Assembly (NCBI GenBank): GCA_964017125.1
Contig: OZ024909.1
Span: forward strand, 78,002,717 to 78,066,716
Reading direction: 5' to 3'
From: Flabesymbios commensalis
Lineage: Eukaryota; Annelida; Polychaeta; Terebellida; Flabelligeridae
Length of the DNA stretch: 64,000 nt
A model generated the notes under the pieces. That model saw only the letters and a list, made by a program, of their open reading frames with translations. It was not told where the DNA came from and ran no database searches. This document shows positions 33,431-45,186 of this stretch, one piece after another (position 1 is the first letter of the stretch; each line of letters begins with the position of its first letter). Both the position numbers and the translations under genes were made by a program.

Positions 33431-35555
33431 GATAGCTGACTATCAGAGCAAAATAAGTTTACATTCATATAGTCACATTCATATTACACACATATAGTCC
33501 TGCCTGAGCAAAGTTTTCATAGTGTATATGGCTTTGAAAAAGTGCTATCCGACTTTTTTTCTGTGGGCAATGGAAACACCCGTTGGCGCAGTGCAGTCCA
33601 ACAACAAGAATATAATTCAGCTATGCAAAAATATTTTGTAAGTCTAAATATTGTTCATTGAAATATTTACAACATAATGTTCAACTTCATTAGGTTAAGT
33701 ATACATGTAACGTTTCTTCTCACAAACTTACTGAATTTTTTACCACGTACACATCACTAAAGTACACTTGAAGATTTTTTGGTGGGAATGTGCAAAACCA
33801 TTTGAAGCATATATTCACCCACACAATGTTCACTTTGATCTATCGCATTGTTGAAAATATATACACATGCTCGTTAACATGGTTAAATAAGTTACTAAGA
33901 TTTCACAATAGGTACACATTATAATAAATTAAAAATTGTGGCTTATTAATGAGAAAACTAATTCCTAAATTTAACTGTAAAGTTAGGTTAATAATGATGA
34001 ACACATGCTCACATTAAATTTCATTTTGATGCGTATACTTGAAACAATGTGACAGCTGTACTTGTCGTACTGTTATAAAAAAAGCAGTGGTAATTGCAAT
34101 ACCATTGCAAACAACAGCATAACAAATTGAGTTGTCATATGTACAAAGTACACAAGCAACAACATAATCATAACTTAATCCGTAATATAAACGAACTGTC
34201 GAAAACAACGTGTAAGGTACGGGTCACCTTGTTGTTAGCAACAAATGTAACATGTGGAAAGAGAGCGTCCATGTCACCTTGTTGCAGGCAACCATTTACG
34301 AAAGAACCCTAATATTAACTTTACTTTTCTTATTTACAAGCAATCAATCTCAAGAGTCTAGATGGTATTGGATCACTGTATCATTACTTCTTCCATATAT
34401 GATGGTTTGGATATGCATCAAGGTACACCTTAAGTCCTCGGGATATTCAAGCCAGAATACGTAGTAGCTCATGAATACGATGATGAATCCAGCTAGTATG
34501 TTTTTCACCTCCACGCACTTGACACCCTCAATATACATCACATACCTCGCGTTGTGCATGTCATGCATGTTGCCGAAAATTGCCATATATGGTGTCCAGG
34601 GCCGTAGCCAGGGGGGGGGGGGTCGGAGGAGTCGTACGAAGTAAACAGAAGTGGGTTCTATTTTAATATGGCATCCAAAATTTCTAAGCGGTACGGTCGA
34701 CGTCATGCCCCCATGAACAACTTGATCAGGTTGTTTTGCCAGTTAAAGTTATTATATGGTCGCGGGCACGAGATTTCACCTGCGTAGAATTTCATCTATA
34801 CAATTTGAAGGCGGCGGTGATATTTATTAGTAAAAGTCTATCACATTAGAAATAGTTCATGTATTTGAATCTGCAAGAAATAATAACCGGCGTGTTTCTC
34901 TTCTGTGAAAAATGCATTTAATAATGATATTAAATATTCATCTGTTTATTCAGCTCATCCGAAAATTTTATCATATCATTAAAAATAATAAAATTGAGTA
35001 CGATTTTCCTAGCACTCGCTGCACGATGATAATTGACTTTATTTTATCATTCTTTATGTTAGAATTTGTACGTAGGTATAATTTTATAGGCCTATGTTCA
35101 CATCCTGGTTGGACCATTTTACGGATATCTGGTCCAACATTAAACCAACATTAAACCAGTATAGTTATGTTTGCTGGAAGAAAAAATAATAATAATAATA
35201 AGAAGAAAAAATAATGAGTTGTTTTTTCTAGAGGTTGGCAGCCCTGCAGATATTTTTGGCTACCTCTACAGTTAAAACTAATAATTATGTCATTATACCT
35301 GAAGATGACGCAAAACTGGATGACCAGGCGTCATGCTTGTGAGGTTTGAATTCGTGTTTGGCCGTATTCAACTGAACTGCCGTAACACCTGGTTCAGAAA
35401 TACTTTTTATGTGATAAAATATACAGACAGATTTTATATATTTTTTCATTTTTATGGAATTTTGAAAATGTTTTATTCCGTTGCAAAGAAATTAAATATT
35501 GAAATTAAATAGTCATCTATTCGTCATATTTGTTGAGCTCATACAGAGCTCATTG
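33431..35555. other. Non-coding stretch with a poly(G) repeat end and simple repeat
   Basis: CAGGGCCGTAGCCAGGGGG with a run of about 11 G lies at about 34600-34621. GTTGGACC ... CCAACATTAAACCAACATTAAACC lies at about 35111-35160, a member of the CCAACATTG family. (AAT)n lies at about 35187-35200. A 118-codon minus frame at 34350-34706 is driven by the poly(G) repeat. No gene is supported. Confidence 0.45.
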
Positions 35556-35640
35556 TTTAAAGTCGATCCCCGCACTGAAAGAGTAAAATATTCATAATGA
35601 CTGTAGACCCATAACATAGGTAGGCGAAGTTGAAATGTTT
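35556..35640. mobile_element. piggyBac-like TTAA MITE fragment
   Basis: GTCGATCCCCGCACTGAAAGAGTAA followed by TAATGACTGTAGACCCATAACATAGGTAG matches the middle of the TTAA MITE family. Both ends are missing. Confidence 0.5.
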
Positions 35641-36108
35641 TCCATAACACGTCAACTGACATTAATCAAATGTGCAGGTAGCTGTTAAAGACCAGAACGT
35701 TACACGTTACATATTTAGCCCATTTATACAGTTTGCGATAAGTCGCAGTGGATTAATGTTGGGGCAGCATCGCAAATGTGTTTCAATGTGAAATTATCGA
35801 ACGTTAAGGTTTCACCACACAAATTCATTCGCGCATAGTTCCTTTTTTTAAATTTGTGGCTCTTTGCAGCAGCCTTGGTGGTACATATTACAGATATATC
35901 ATTTTGCAACCAATTAGAATCGATTCTGTGATGATTTGCTGTAGCAAAAGCAGCGAAATAAGCAAAGATATGGTAGCAGGAAGTCCTTGCGCTACCTGTA
36001 ACTAGGCTCTTCTCAAAACCGCACTCATTTTTTTTGCCAGGTCGCTCAGGGGAGAGTGGGCAAGAGGTTATTATGGCCCAAATAAAAAATACGTCAGTTT
36101 CACATGCC
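35641..36108. other. DNA flanking the LINE tail, unassigned open frame
   Basis: A 135-codon minus frame spans 35724-36131, but its first residues are the LINE poly(A) tail read as lysines. The remainder has no domain I recognise. It could be a remnant of the gene or element into which the LINE inserted, or chance. Confidence 0.2.
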
Positions 36109-36429
36109 TTTTTTTTTTTTTTTTTTTTCAAACATATTTATACAGGGTAAAAACATTATTAGCCTTTGGCTATTTTGCATATGTAAAATAGAAGGTACAT
36201 TAGACATTTTAGATCAAAAATCCGATGATATATGCCTTTGCGTTAATTGAATAGGTTTACAAATGTATATACAAGTGAAAAGAAAAGAAAACACAAATGT
36301 CCCCACACTAAAACTCCAACAAAAACCTACAAAAAATGGAGAAAGCGATAAGACATGTACAGTTATTGCAGCCCTAACTATGATCGAGTAATGGTTTGAT
36401 TATTAGCCATATATAGTTTAAGGTTATAT

Positions 36430-38389
36430 TTGAAAGCAGAAAATGTCTCCTTATTTCTTATTTCTGAAGGTAGCTTATTCCAAAGTCTAGACCCATTCAC
36501 ACTTAAAGATGATTTATATAAAGAATTATTACACCTGGGCTGCTGTAGAGTATTACTTGTTGCATTACGTGTTGAAACAGTATGCTATTCAGAAACGGAG
36601 GAAAAAAGATCAGATAAGTAATAAGGAGCTAGATTATTGAGAGATTTATAAGTGAGACAACATGATAAAAAACAATATCTTTCTTTAACATTCTGCCACC
36701 CTAGACCTCTCACAATATCTATACCACGTATGTAATTTTTGTATTTTACATAAATATTTTTGTGCAGCAGAGCCCCAGACAGTGATACAATAATCAATAA
36801 TACTCTGAAATATACCGTAGTAAACACAATTAATATCATCCGTTGGGAGAATTTGTTTCAACCTTCTTAAGATATAAAGTTGCGAAGACAATTTCTTACA
36901 CAATCCATCTATATGGCTAGACCAGGATAATTTACTATATATTTCTACACCAAGATATTTAGCGGACTTAACAAAGGGTAGTTTAACACCATTTATAAAA
37001 ATATCTATGATGTCTACTATGGTTTTGTTAGATATAATTAGTACATTACACTTGTTTATGTTTAAAGTTAACTTATTTTGTCCAAATCATTCAATAGCTT
37101 CATTTACAGCATTCTGAAGTAGTTGCTGTATTTTTGTTATAGATTTATCGCTAACACCTATCATAGTATCATCAGCAAAAATATTACAGAAAGCATTAGA
37201 TAGACATGAGGGAAAATCATTAATAAAAATAGTAAAAAGCAGAGGACCAAGTATAGATCCCTGTGGAACACCTTTGTCAATGAGTTTTGTATTAGAAATT
37301 TTACCATTTATGGTATCTCGTTCATTGAGATAATTTGTAAACCATTATAATTCAGTGCCATTAAGGCCATATTTGCTTAATTTTTTAAAAGTAATTTGTG
37401 ATCAATTGTGTCAAAACATTTAGCAAGATCAAACATACAAATACCATTGATTTCATTTTCGTTAATATTGTCAAGCACATTTCAATCGCATTATGCAAAG
37501 ACGTCTGGGTTGAATGGAGTTTCATGAAAGCTGACTGGGAATGTGTAATGAAAGAGTGAGATTGTAAATATTCTCTCAATTGAGAGTCAACTAATTTTTC
37601 AAATAATTTTGGAATATGCCCAATTACAGAAATCGGTCGAAAGTTGTTGGGTCTTGTTTAGAGCCTTTGTTTTTGCAGAATGGAGTAACCCGAGCTTTCT
37701 TCCATTCATTTGGAATTTCTCCATTATAAAGTGACATATTAAATAAGATTGTTAGACTGCTACAGATAATCTCACTGCTAAGTTTGAGAATACAAGAATC
37801 ATAGCCTAGAATATCAACATTGGTTTCAGATGGCAATTTGTTTATAAATGCTAGAACATCTTCTTCAAGAAGGCTTTTAAATTTAAAGTTATAAGTACTC
37901 GAGTTATTTCTCCATATTAATTTATCATTTTCACTAAATTTACTACACAGTTTATTTCCAACGGACGCAAAGTGTTCATTCCACGCATCAGGTGACAGAT
38001 CTGATGTTATGGAACTTTTTCTATTTTTTCTCAGTGATTGGTTTACTGCTCTCCAAGCGTCACAGGATTTATTGGCTGTGATTGTTTTCTTATAATAGGA
38101 TCGTTGCGAGTTTCGAATTGTTGAGATGACCAAATTTCTCAGTTTTTTATATTCATTCATTTTGTCAGAAGAGCTAATGCGGCCATGCAATGCGGTGAGT
38201 ATAATCACGTTTATATATAAAGGCTAAAATTTCGTTGGTCATCCATGGATTTGACCTATCTTTGACTCTAATTTCTTTAATTTTGACATGTTTGCTAACC
38301 ACTGTATTAAATGCATTTGACCAATCTCTCCAGTCATCAGATGTTGATTTAGCATCAATAACACCACTATATAGTCCAATATCCATCAT
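36430..38389 (-). pseudogene. LINE ORF2 remnant: reverse transcriptase and C-terminus
   Basis: Pieces in several frames read the connector with RSNPWMTNEI (38174-38389), NGEIPNEWKKARVTPFCKNK (about 37672-37731), FRPISVIGHIPKLFEKLV near 37600, GVPQGSILGPLLF near 37265, the catalytic FADDT near 37170, LNINKCNVLIIS near 37050 and SRLWNKLPSEIRNKETFSAF near 36460-36500. The last is the usual C-terminal helix. The order is complete, the frame is not. Confidence 0.8.
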
Positions 38390-39239
38390 TTATATTTATT
38401 CCATTGTAATCTTTTTTGTAAATAAGTTTTGGAGGAGAAGCTTGGCGCCTAAATTTCAGAGTTGTAAATATAAAGTAATGATCACTAAGAGTATATTTCA
38501 GTATCCCGTGATCCAAGTGGTTGTGAGGCATCGTGGTATATATATGATCAATGACTGACTGAGATGATTGTGTAACACGAGTAGGTTCAACTATCAATTG
38601 TTTGCAACAAAGGAGTGTTTCTATAAAGTGAGCTTGATTTTCACATAAATTTTCGTCTAAAGTGTAGTTAATGTTTAAGTCACCAAGGATAACAATTTCC
38701 TCATTCTTTGCTAAAACATTTACAAAATTATTTAACATGCATTGGTAATAGTTCTCATCGTCCGCTTTGGGGTTATATACACATGATACATAAAAAGAAG
38801 GGGAAGATTTATTATCAATCCTAACCCAGACCACTTCAGTATGATTAAAATTGGTGAGATCTGGACAATATGTTTGAGGTAAAGTATCCTCTATATATAT
38901 TAAAACACCCCCACCATGACTCGGTCTATCCTTTCTATATACATTAAAACCAGGTATATTTACAAGTTCATTCGGTATTTTGTCCGATAACCATGTTTCA
39001 GATATAGCTAGAATGTCAAAACTATTCTGATGTATTAAAATCTTAATTACATCTATTTTTTTCAATAAGCTTCGTATGTTCAAATGTCCAATTTTCACCC
39101 CTTTGTTTTGTTTTCTATTATATATTTCAGTCTTGGTGTTGCAGTGTTTCATTTTTATATTATTTGTGTCACTATTGTCTATTTTGTTATCATCCATGTA
39201 AGTTTTTCTACTAGAAGGTTGTTTAACATTTGACGGCAT
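38367..39239 (-). pseudogene. LINE ORF2 remnant: APE-type endonuclease
   Basis: HLNIRSLLKK near residue 53, AISETWLS near 79, GGGVLIYIED near 109, GDLNINY near 187, IDHIYTT near 232 and LSDHYFIF near 253 give the full order of endonuclease motifs of CR1/Jockey-group elements. The frame ends about 20 residues after the domain; the protein would continue in another frame below 38390. Confidence 0.85.
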
Positions 39240-39631
39240 GAGGCCTATGTCCTGATTTCCTTTTTCCTCCTGTAGTTTTCAGTAGCATTCACATTTAAAT
39301 TGCCAGCAGTGGTCACATTGACGGTTATTGGTGTCATGTCTAGTGTTTTTACGAGTGTTGGTGTCATATCTGTGTTGATCTTTTCTGGGATAATATGCGT
39401 CACTTCTTTGCTGGTGCCTCTGTCTTAGTATCTGATGGTCTTCTCTGTTCTGGCTACTTCTGTGATGGTAGGAATCATGTCTGTAATAGTGGTTTTGTCG
39501 TTCATCTTTCTGGGAATGTTTTAATCCATTGTATTCTCTCTCTGGTTTGGTTTACATCAGAGCGCCTGTGGTTACTGGCATATCTAGTCTGTCTTGGTCT
39601 ACCTCTTGATCTGCACAGCGACACACATTTT

Positions 39632-39994
39632 TCAGTTGTTTTGAGCCTCAGATTTATTACTAGGCTGCCAGGTCAGATGTACTCTATCTCTCATCAATAG
39701 GGAGTCGTTTACCGTCTTGTCAGCCAGCTTGAAGAAATTGTCATTGTTGACAAATCTGCAGCTATGTGTGTCGCACAGATTTTTTAAGGCTGTATTGGTC
39801 AGTTCAATTTTTCTTTGGACGTCTACAGTATCAAGTCGTGGGCAGATACTGGACATAGTCACTCTTCCCTGGCACATAGATTTTGCTTTCTTGATGAGTT
39901 TACCATAATTTTTGCTTATGTCCGGGATCAATCTGTCTGAGTAGCAGTCATTTCCTCCAACAACTACAGTGATGGTTTCAAACTCAGAGTCCAT
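39632..39994 (-). pseudogene. LINE ORF1 remnant: SGNH-hydrolase-like domain
   Basis: VVVGGNDCYSD (residues about 10-20) is the GxND block and LMRDRVHLT (about 101-109) contains the D-x-x-H catalytic pair of SGNH hydrolases. The serine block lies upstream and is missing because of 5' truncation. The linker to ORF2 (39240-39631) has no clean frame. Confidence 0.65.
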
Positions 39995-40081
39995 TCTGCC
40001 GAGCTTCTCGCTATGTTTTATATTGAAAGAGAACAGACTGATGGTTAAAATAATATATAGGGTTATTTACATTTCTCCACT

Positions 40082-40612
40082 TTAAGAGCAAAACACACCA
40101 ACGCGAACGTCAGCGCGATTAGGCACGTGACGAGTGACGCGACGACTGACGCGAAAATTACATGACTGTCCACACACCAACGCGACGACCAACGCAACAT
40201 GTGAGGCGCGACAGCCGGCGGCCCTAGGGTAGTGGTTAGCACCGCTGCCTTTCACGCTAGAGTTCGGGGCTCGGTTCCCGGTGTCGGCGGTTTGAAAGAA
40301 ACAAAAATGTTTCTCCCCCATTCACGTGTAAAACTCAGTATTGTGGGGAGCCTACGTGACCGAGAGGTAGTGTGCTCGGCCTCAGACCGCCAGGGCTCGA
40401 ATTTCAAATACTGTGTCTGGAGGACAGTGTCATCTCATTCATCTTACCATCCTCAGGAGGTTCTCCTGGTCCAGTTTTTCCTATATGTGGACAAAGGTGG
40501 CCTAAAGCCCGATTCATTCCATTGCGACAACTGGCGTGACGAAAATGTAACAGTTTTGAAAATGGTCGTGATGCCTATCGCGCTCGCGTACGTCGTCGCG
40601 TTGGTACGTTTC
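40082..40612. mobile_element. MITE with CGCG-rich inverted ends, split by a SINE
   Basis: Left end AACACACCAACGCGAACGTC followed by AGCGCGATTAGGCA (about 40088-40122) pairs with right end TGCCTATCGCGCTCGCGTACG followed by TCGTCGCGTTGGTACGTTT (about 40572-40610). The halves are separated by the SINE at 40219-40523. Many CpG-containing ACGCGACG phrases are confined to this element. Non-coding. Confidence 0.6.
40219..40523 (+). mobile_element. SINE with two tRNA-like parts, copy 1
   Basis: The first part, GGGTAGTGGTTAGCACCGCTGCC to GGGCTCGGTTCCCGG, has the A-box and B-box arrangement of an RNA polymerase III tRNA promoter and recalls tRNA-Glu or tRNA-Asp. About 120 bases on, CGTGACCGAGAGGTAGTGTGC to GGCTCGAATTTC looks like a second, Ser- or Leu-like tRNA head. 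The body ends AAAGCCCGATTCATTCC. GCGACAGCCGG (40208-40218) and GCGACAACTGG (40524-40534) flank it and look like an 11 bp target duplication with two changes. The long open frame across it (40232-40759) is not a gene. Confidence 0.75.
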
Positions 40613-41394
40613 GACAATGATCAAATAATGTGTTTGAAAACTGACGCGACGTCATTTAAAGCTGACAATCACGTCACCAATTCCAGCTATATAGAAATGA
40701 TTGTATGTATGTGTGATACAGTAAATGATGGGAAAATATCACATTATAAAATGATGTAGCAGGTAATTTATAAGATAAAGGTTAGATGTAATACAGTAGA
40801 ATACTGTGACGTTTATCAGAAATATTACCTTTAGATTTTATTTCATTTTTGTGTTGATATATGTTTTAAGTATTGAAGGGCCAGAAGCGTTGTGCAGGCA
40901 ACTGTTCTTGTTGTATTTGGGGATTTGTTTGTTCGGCTCTCTGTGTTTGCTATGGTACATGCTCTCGCCTCACTCTGGGACAGGGTGACTAAGAAATGAA
41001 CTATACATACTACGAAAATGGAAAAACAAATAAATTTAATAAATACGTTTAGATTGATTATGATTTTTCCTTTTTTTCATTTTTAAGTCATATTTGACCG
41101 TGAAAAGGACTTTTTTGGGTGACATTGACCTTGTACAAAACAAATCCCTCCCGAACTGTTTCGTGACGCTAAAACACTACAAAACGAGGTATTATATGAT
41201 TCTTTGTGACTTTTATTTGTAAAGTTTTGAAATTCTTATTTCTTGATGGCGGCCAATTTGGCGGCCATTTTGAATTTATTAACCCGCAATTTTTTTAGGT
41301 TGAGACCAAAATTGTATTTAGTCTGTCAAAACCTTGCTCTGTGTTAAATTTGAAACTTGTATCAATCTGGGATACATAAATTGAAAATGACTAA
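40613..41394. other. Non-coding, with a TGACCTT-type repeat copy
   Basis: From about 41085 to 41230, AAGTCATATTTGACCGTGAA, TGACATTGACCTTG, AAAACGAGGTATTA and TTTATTTGTAAAGTTTTGAA match the 22 kb repeat. No gene. Confidence 0.4.
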
Positions 41395-41995
41395 GGGAAG
41401 GGCGGGCAAAGGGCGCCATTTAACGTTTCAATGGTATTTAAGAAGAATATTCGAGCTATTTTAGAACGAATGACTGTTCTATGTTAGGTACATGCAATGT
41501 AGATACATATAAGAGACTCACTTAGTGTTTCAAGGATACCTTATTTTAATTGTAAGCCAAATAGATTTGCTCTCAAAGTGGCCCCCTTTGCCCAATAACT
41601 TGGGCAAAGAGGGCCAGCGCATTGAGCAAAGGGGGCCACCCCCACCCACCCTGTAGAGACTTCAGTTGTATTCGTTCTCACTCTATGGAAGTACACTCTG
41701 CACGCAGGTTGTCACCACCTTGGTACTTTTTATTTTTTTGCTACACAAGTACATTGAAATAAGCCTGATAAAACAGATATGATAAAAACCTTTCATTTGA
41801 TGTATATGGTGACATGCTTTGTTGGACATACTAAGTACTAAGTAGTATACTAAATACTTTCGTTCACTGGGATTAGTGTGTGAAATATCTACCCATTGTA
41901 AGTTAGAGGGCAAAGGGGGCCATGCTGTATGGTCTTTGTATTGAAATGGCCTGCCCCCCTTTGCCCTGGCTCCCTTTGCCCAAGGGGTAGAGGTG
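41395..41995. repeat. Inverted-repeat element with GGGCAAAGGG motifs
   Basis: GGGAAGGGCGGGCAAAGGGCGCCATTT ... TTTCAATGG (about 41395-41432) is mirrored by ATTGAAATGGCC ... CCCCCCTTTGCCCTGGCTCCCTTTGCCC (about 41941-41981). Between them lies an extra cluster GGGCAAAGAGGGCC ... GCAAAGGGGGCC (41610-41640). It looks like a roughly 600 bp MITE with repeated terminal motifs. Non-coding. Confidence 0.5.
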
Positions 41996-44290
41996 GGAAA
42001 TTTAGCCTATTATCTCTCCCAAAAGTGATCTCCTGACTAAAGTAATAACTAGAATACAATGGCAATATATAATGTACCACACAAAACAAAAGATTTTCAG
42101 AAGAAATCACATAAATTCATCAATAAATTCATAAAAATATATAAGCTTATATTCATAAGATTGTTGCCAAAAACTCCCTGTCGTCTATTACTTCTATCTA
42201 AGATATGTATGAGATGTCTATTTATGGTTTTTGTATACATATGTTCATAATTCATAACTATGACGTCATTACTGTTTCATACAACATGTCACAATTAAAA
42301 TATCATTGATGGCCCCCTAGGCAGCTGATAAATGATCCACCTTTATAAATATCCAGTAGAAATTGGTGAAAAAGTGACGTCACAACCATCACGACATGAC
42401 GTCACATATGCACGTTTTATGAAAAACTCGACCACTTGCCGCAAAAACTGTTCATGCTTCGTAAAACTAGACGTTCATACATTTGCAGCGATATATTATT
42501 TGTGTCTAAGAATTTAAGTGTCAACTAACTCTTTAAATAACGTCAATTTTCAGATTTCCTCCTCCACTAATCGACATAATTGAAACTTCAGGAATGTTGT
42601 TATAGGCCCTATACCGTTTCTGGCACTAAAAATTACTTTCAATTTATGAGAACATTTGTATTGACATTTGTCTCGTGTTTTGCTAGGGTGATACTGGACA
42701 TTAATTTTACATTTAGTTACCATTGTGACTGATTGGTAAATTTACCAAACCGTTTAATGACGTATAATTATGAGGTGAGGTAATAATATAAGGTTGAGTT
42801 CCCTTATTATATAGGCCTACATCGTCCATACATGCATCGTGTTATTACGACACAGACCTATCCATTGTGATTTTTGTCCCGAAAAACGGTTTAATTATAA
42901 CGCTTAATACTTAAAGGTATCTTCTTGTCTCATGGACTCTTGTTTCCGGAAATCGTGTGGTAAGTTTGTGGTTAAATTAAATTTAAAATGTGTCATCACA
43001 GATCGGGGCTGTGGACTGCGGATGGGGCTGATGGGCAACAAGAATTCGCTGCGCAGTAGTTTTTTTCAGCAGAATGATTTATTGTCTACTTTAGGTGCAA
43101 AAGTCATTGATCCCAACCAACTGATTTAGGCAGTAACTGAGTACGTAGGCCTCTAGGATAGGATTCGGATCTACGAATGTATCGAATCACGTCCGTTCTC
43201 CTTGGCGCAATGGATGACTTCTCTTAAGTTCATCTTAGGTCTAAAATGAGGGACAGAATAACGCATAAGGAATTTAGGCTTCATCAGCCACCTGATTTCT
43301 TATGTCTATCATACCCCTTTCTAAATGTAGTCGTACAATAAAAAATATTGTAAAGGAAAATGGTTGTCGTCACGAAAGCTCCACACCTACAATTTGTAGG
43401 CCCTATTACTTCCATATTAATACCAGTGATTCATATGATGAAACTCAAGGTCAAGTTCAAAGATGGGTGACATTGACCTATTTTTCAAGGCCAATAGCTA
43501 ATAAAGGAAAACGTTTGTCATCACGATTTGGTGATAAATCTTGGTTCATACAATTTGTATCGCTTTAGTATCCATACAATTGATAGAACTGATAAAACTG
43601 TATCTCAAATTCGAATATAGTGATCTTGAGCTTTTTTGTTATCAAATATTGTCATTACGATATCTCAGAAAACTCCAGGTCAGGGGGAAGAGTTGATAGA
43701 GTAAGCCTACATAGGCCTCATGTGATGGCGGAGGCATACAATTGACGCATACACATGATACATGTATCAAATTCCCCTTCTAGTTTGACTTAATATTACA
43801 TCTGAAGCAGTAGTGTTACGTTAAAGGCTGGATGTGTGGCAAAAAATTACGTGCCACTATTTGGGCAACTTGAATAATTACCTAAATAAAGAACATATAT
43901 TGGCCTAAATATATGCTCTAGAATGCATCATTTTAAGCCTTAGATTTCATTTTATTCAGGGGGGGGGGCATGCCCCAGGACCCTCTAGAGCATATAGGAG
44001 GCTGGATGTGCCAGCTGTCGTTTAAAAAAATGTTTGTGAAAAAAATTGTGTATCCTCGTCGTCTGTCAATTCCTGGATCCACAACTGTCTTTGGTTGTTC
44101 AGGCATACCCCAAAACAGCATTATCTACAATCTTTATTAGAATGCATACTTTTGTCCTGGCATATAATATAGCTAATTAAATACATGAAATTACACTCGA
44201 AATCATTAATGAATCCTTTGTCAAGTCAGTCAGCTAGGAAACGCCATGATATTTTTTGTGAGCTCACATTCGCAAAACGGAATTTATTCA
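41996..44290. other. Non-coding stretch with two repeat traces
   Basis: No gene is established. ATGGACTCTTGTTTCCGGAAATCGTGTG followed by GTAAGT (about 42932-42965) could be a tiny coding exon, with no other support. GGTCAAGTTCAAAGATGGGTGACATTGACC near 43449-43478 is a TGACCTT-type trace. A poly(G) run and CATGCCCCAGGACCCTCTAGAGC near 43960-43990 look like the end of a dispersed repeat. Confidence 0.35.
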
Positions 44291-45133
44291 TGTTTTTTTT
44301 TTTTATATGAACATATTTATTTTGCAAGCTTTGGATTACCCAAGTAGCAACGAGTGCTAGTCGAGGGGCTCTCCAATACATATAAAAGACAATACAATAC
44401 AATACAATATATATACATAACACACTGGACGTTACAGCATCTATATCAGATTACACAATTTAGATGAACTTGGTGTGTTTGATCACTTAAAGCGCCCACT
44501 CTCAATAATAAAGTGTTGAAATGCTTTGAATATGTTTACGTTTTCGTCAGCTTGAACATCATTGCAACCTTTTAAGACAATGTTTACAAAAAAAATTGGA
44601 TCAAGATGAGGAAGTATAGAGTGGTGGACACCGGGTGCAATGATATCTCGGATTGCTTTCAGCAGCTTATTTCGTGGAGCAGAATAGAGAGGACATTTTA
44701 ATATATAGGGCCTAATGTTGTGGTGTTTCTATGTCGCCACACAAACACTCAGCAGTTTCTGAGCAGCCTACACGATGGAGTTGGGAATTTAGGCTTGACA
44801 TATTTAACCGTAGGCGTGTGTGATGTATTGAAATTTTCCTATCGATGGACGTATAATAGAATTTGGGAGCGTTGCTGGTCTGGAACATAGATTGAACTTT
44901 ATTTTTTAATATACTTAGGGATTCTGAGTTTCTCGTATGGATATCTATTCCATTCCAGTAACGTGCGGTAGATGGAAAAAATGAATTTTTAAAGGAAGAT
45001 GTCCTACATATAGGGAACTGTTTGACTGTCTAGTGTTGTAAGCACAGGTGCGTGATACTAAATCTGGACAGTGGGAATGCAGGTAGTCGGGCACAAGTTG
45101 ATTTACTATTTTGTACATATGAATGAGTGTTAG
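44291..45133 (-). mobile_element. LINE 3' fragment with poly(A) tail
   Basis: The minus strand reads LLTLIHMYKIVNQLVPDYLH (about 45133-45074), then ESLSILKNKVQSMF, a cysteine patch ETAECLCGDIETPQH (about 44755-44711), KCPLYSAPRNKLL (about 44695-44657) and a stop at 44483-44485, followed by a 3' region ending in AAATAAATATGTTCATAT and about 12 A (44293-44304). These are the last 200 or so residues of a LINE reverse transcriptase. There is at least one frameshift, near 44708. It is cut off at 45133 by the pogo-type element that follows. Confidence 0.75.
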
Positions 45134-45186
45134 TAGGGGAGACCGGGGCTAACTGAGACAAGGGGCTAACACGGACAGGCCTCTAA
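45134..45186. repeat. Candidate terminal inverted repeat of the pogo-type element
   Basis: GGGGAGACCGGGGCTAACTG followed by AGACAAGGGGCTAACACGGACAGG begins exactly where the LINE reading breaks, next to TA, the usual target of pogo/Tc1 elements. The phrase GGGCTAAC is repeated inside it. The matching inverted copy expected beyond 48443 is not visible and may be deleted or lost in the gap. Confidence 0.4.

Larger units (their letters stand above)
36109..40010 (-). mobile_element. CR1-type LINE, nearly full in length but broken
   Basis: On the minus strand it runs from an SGNH-type ORF1 end (39994-39632) through endonuclease, reverse transcriptase and C-terminus to a poly(A) tail seen as 20 T at 36109-36128. 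The 5' end is lost near 40010. At least five frame changes separate the readable pieces, so it is dead. The intact long tail suggests insertion was not ancient. No target duplication was identified. Confidence 0.85.

Noticed and set aside
34350-34706. 118-codon minus frame with a proline run
   Set aside because: The prolines come from a poly(G) repeat end; no start or domain.
35724-36131. 135-codon minus frame starting with lysines
   Set aside because: The lysines are the LINE poly(A) tail, and the rest matches no known domain. Kept only as an unassigned note.
40222-40292. Functional tRNA gene
   Set aside because: The A and B boxes sit in a repeated SINE; the acceptor stem does not close and the body continues.
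40232-40759. 175-codon plus frame
   Set aside because: It runs through the SINE and the CGCG-rich MITE, with no domain.
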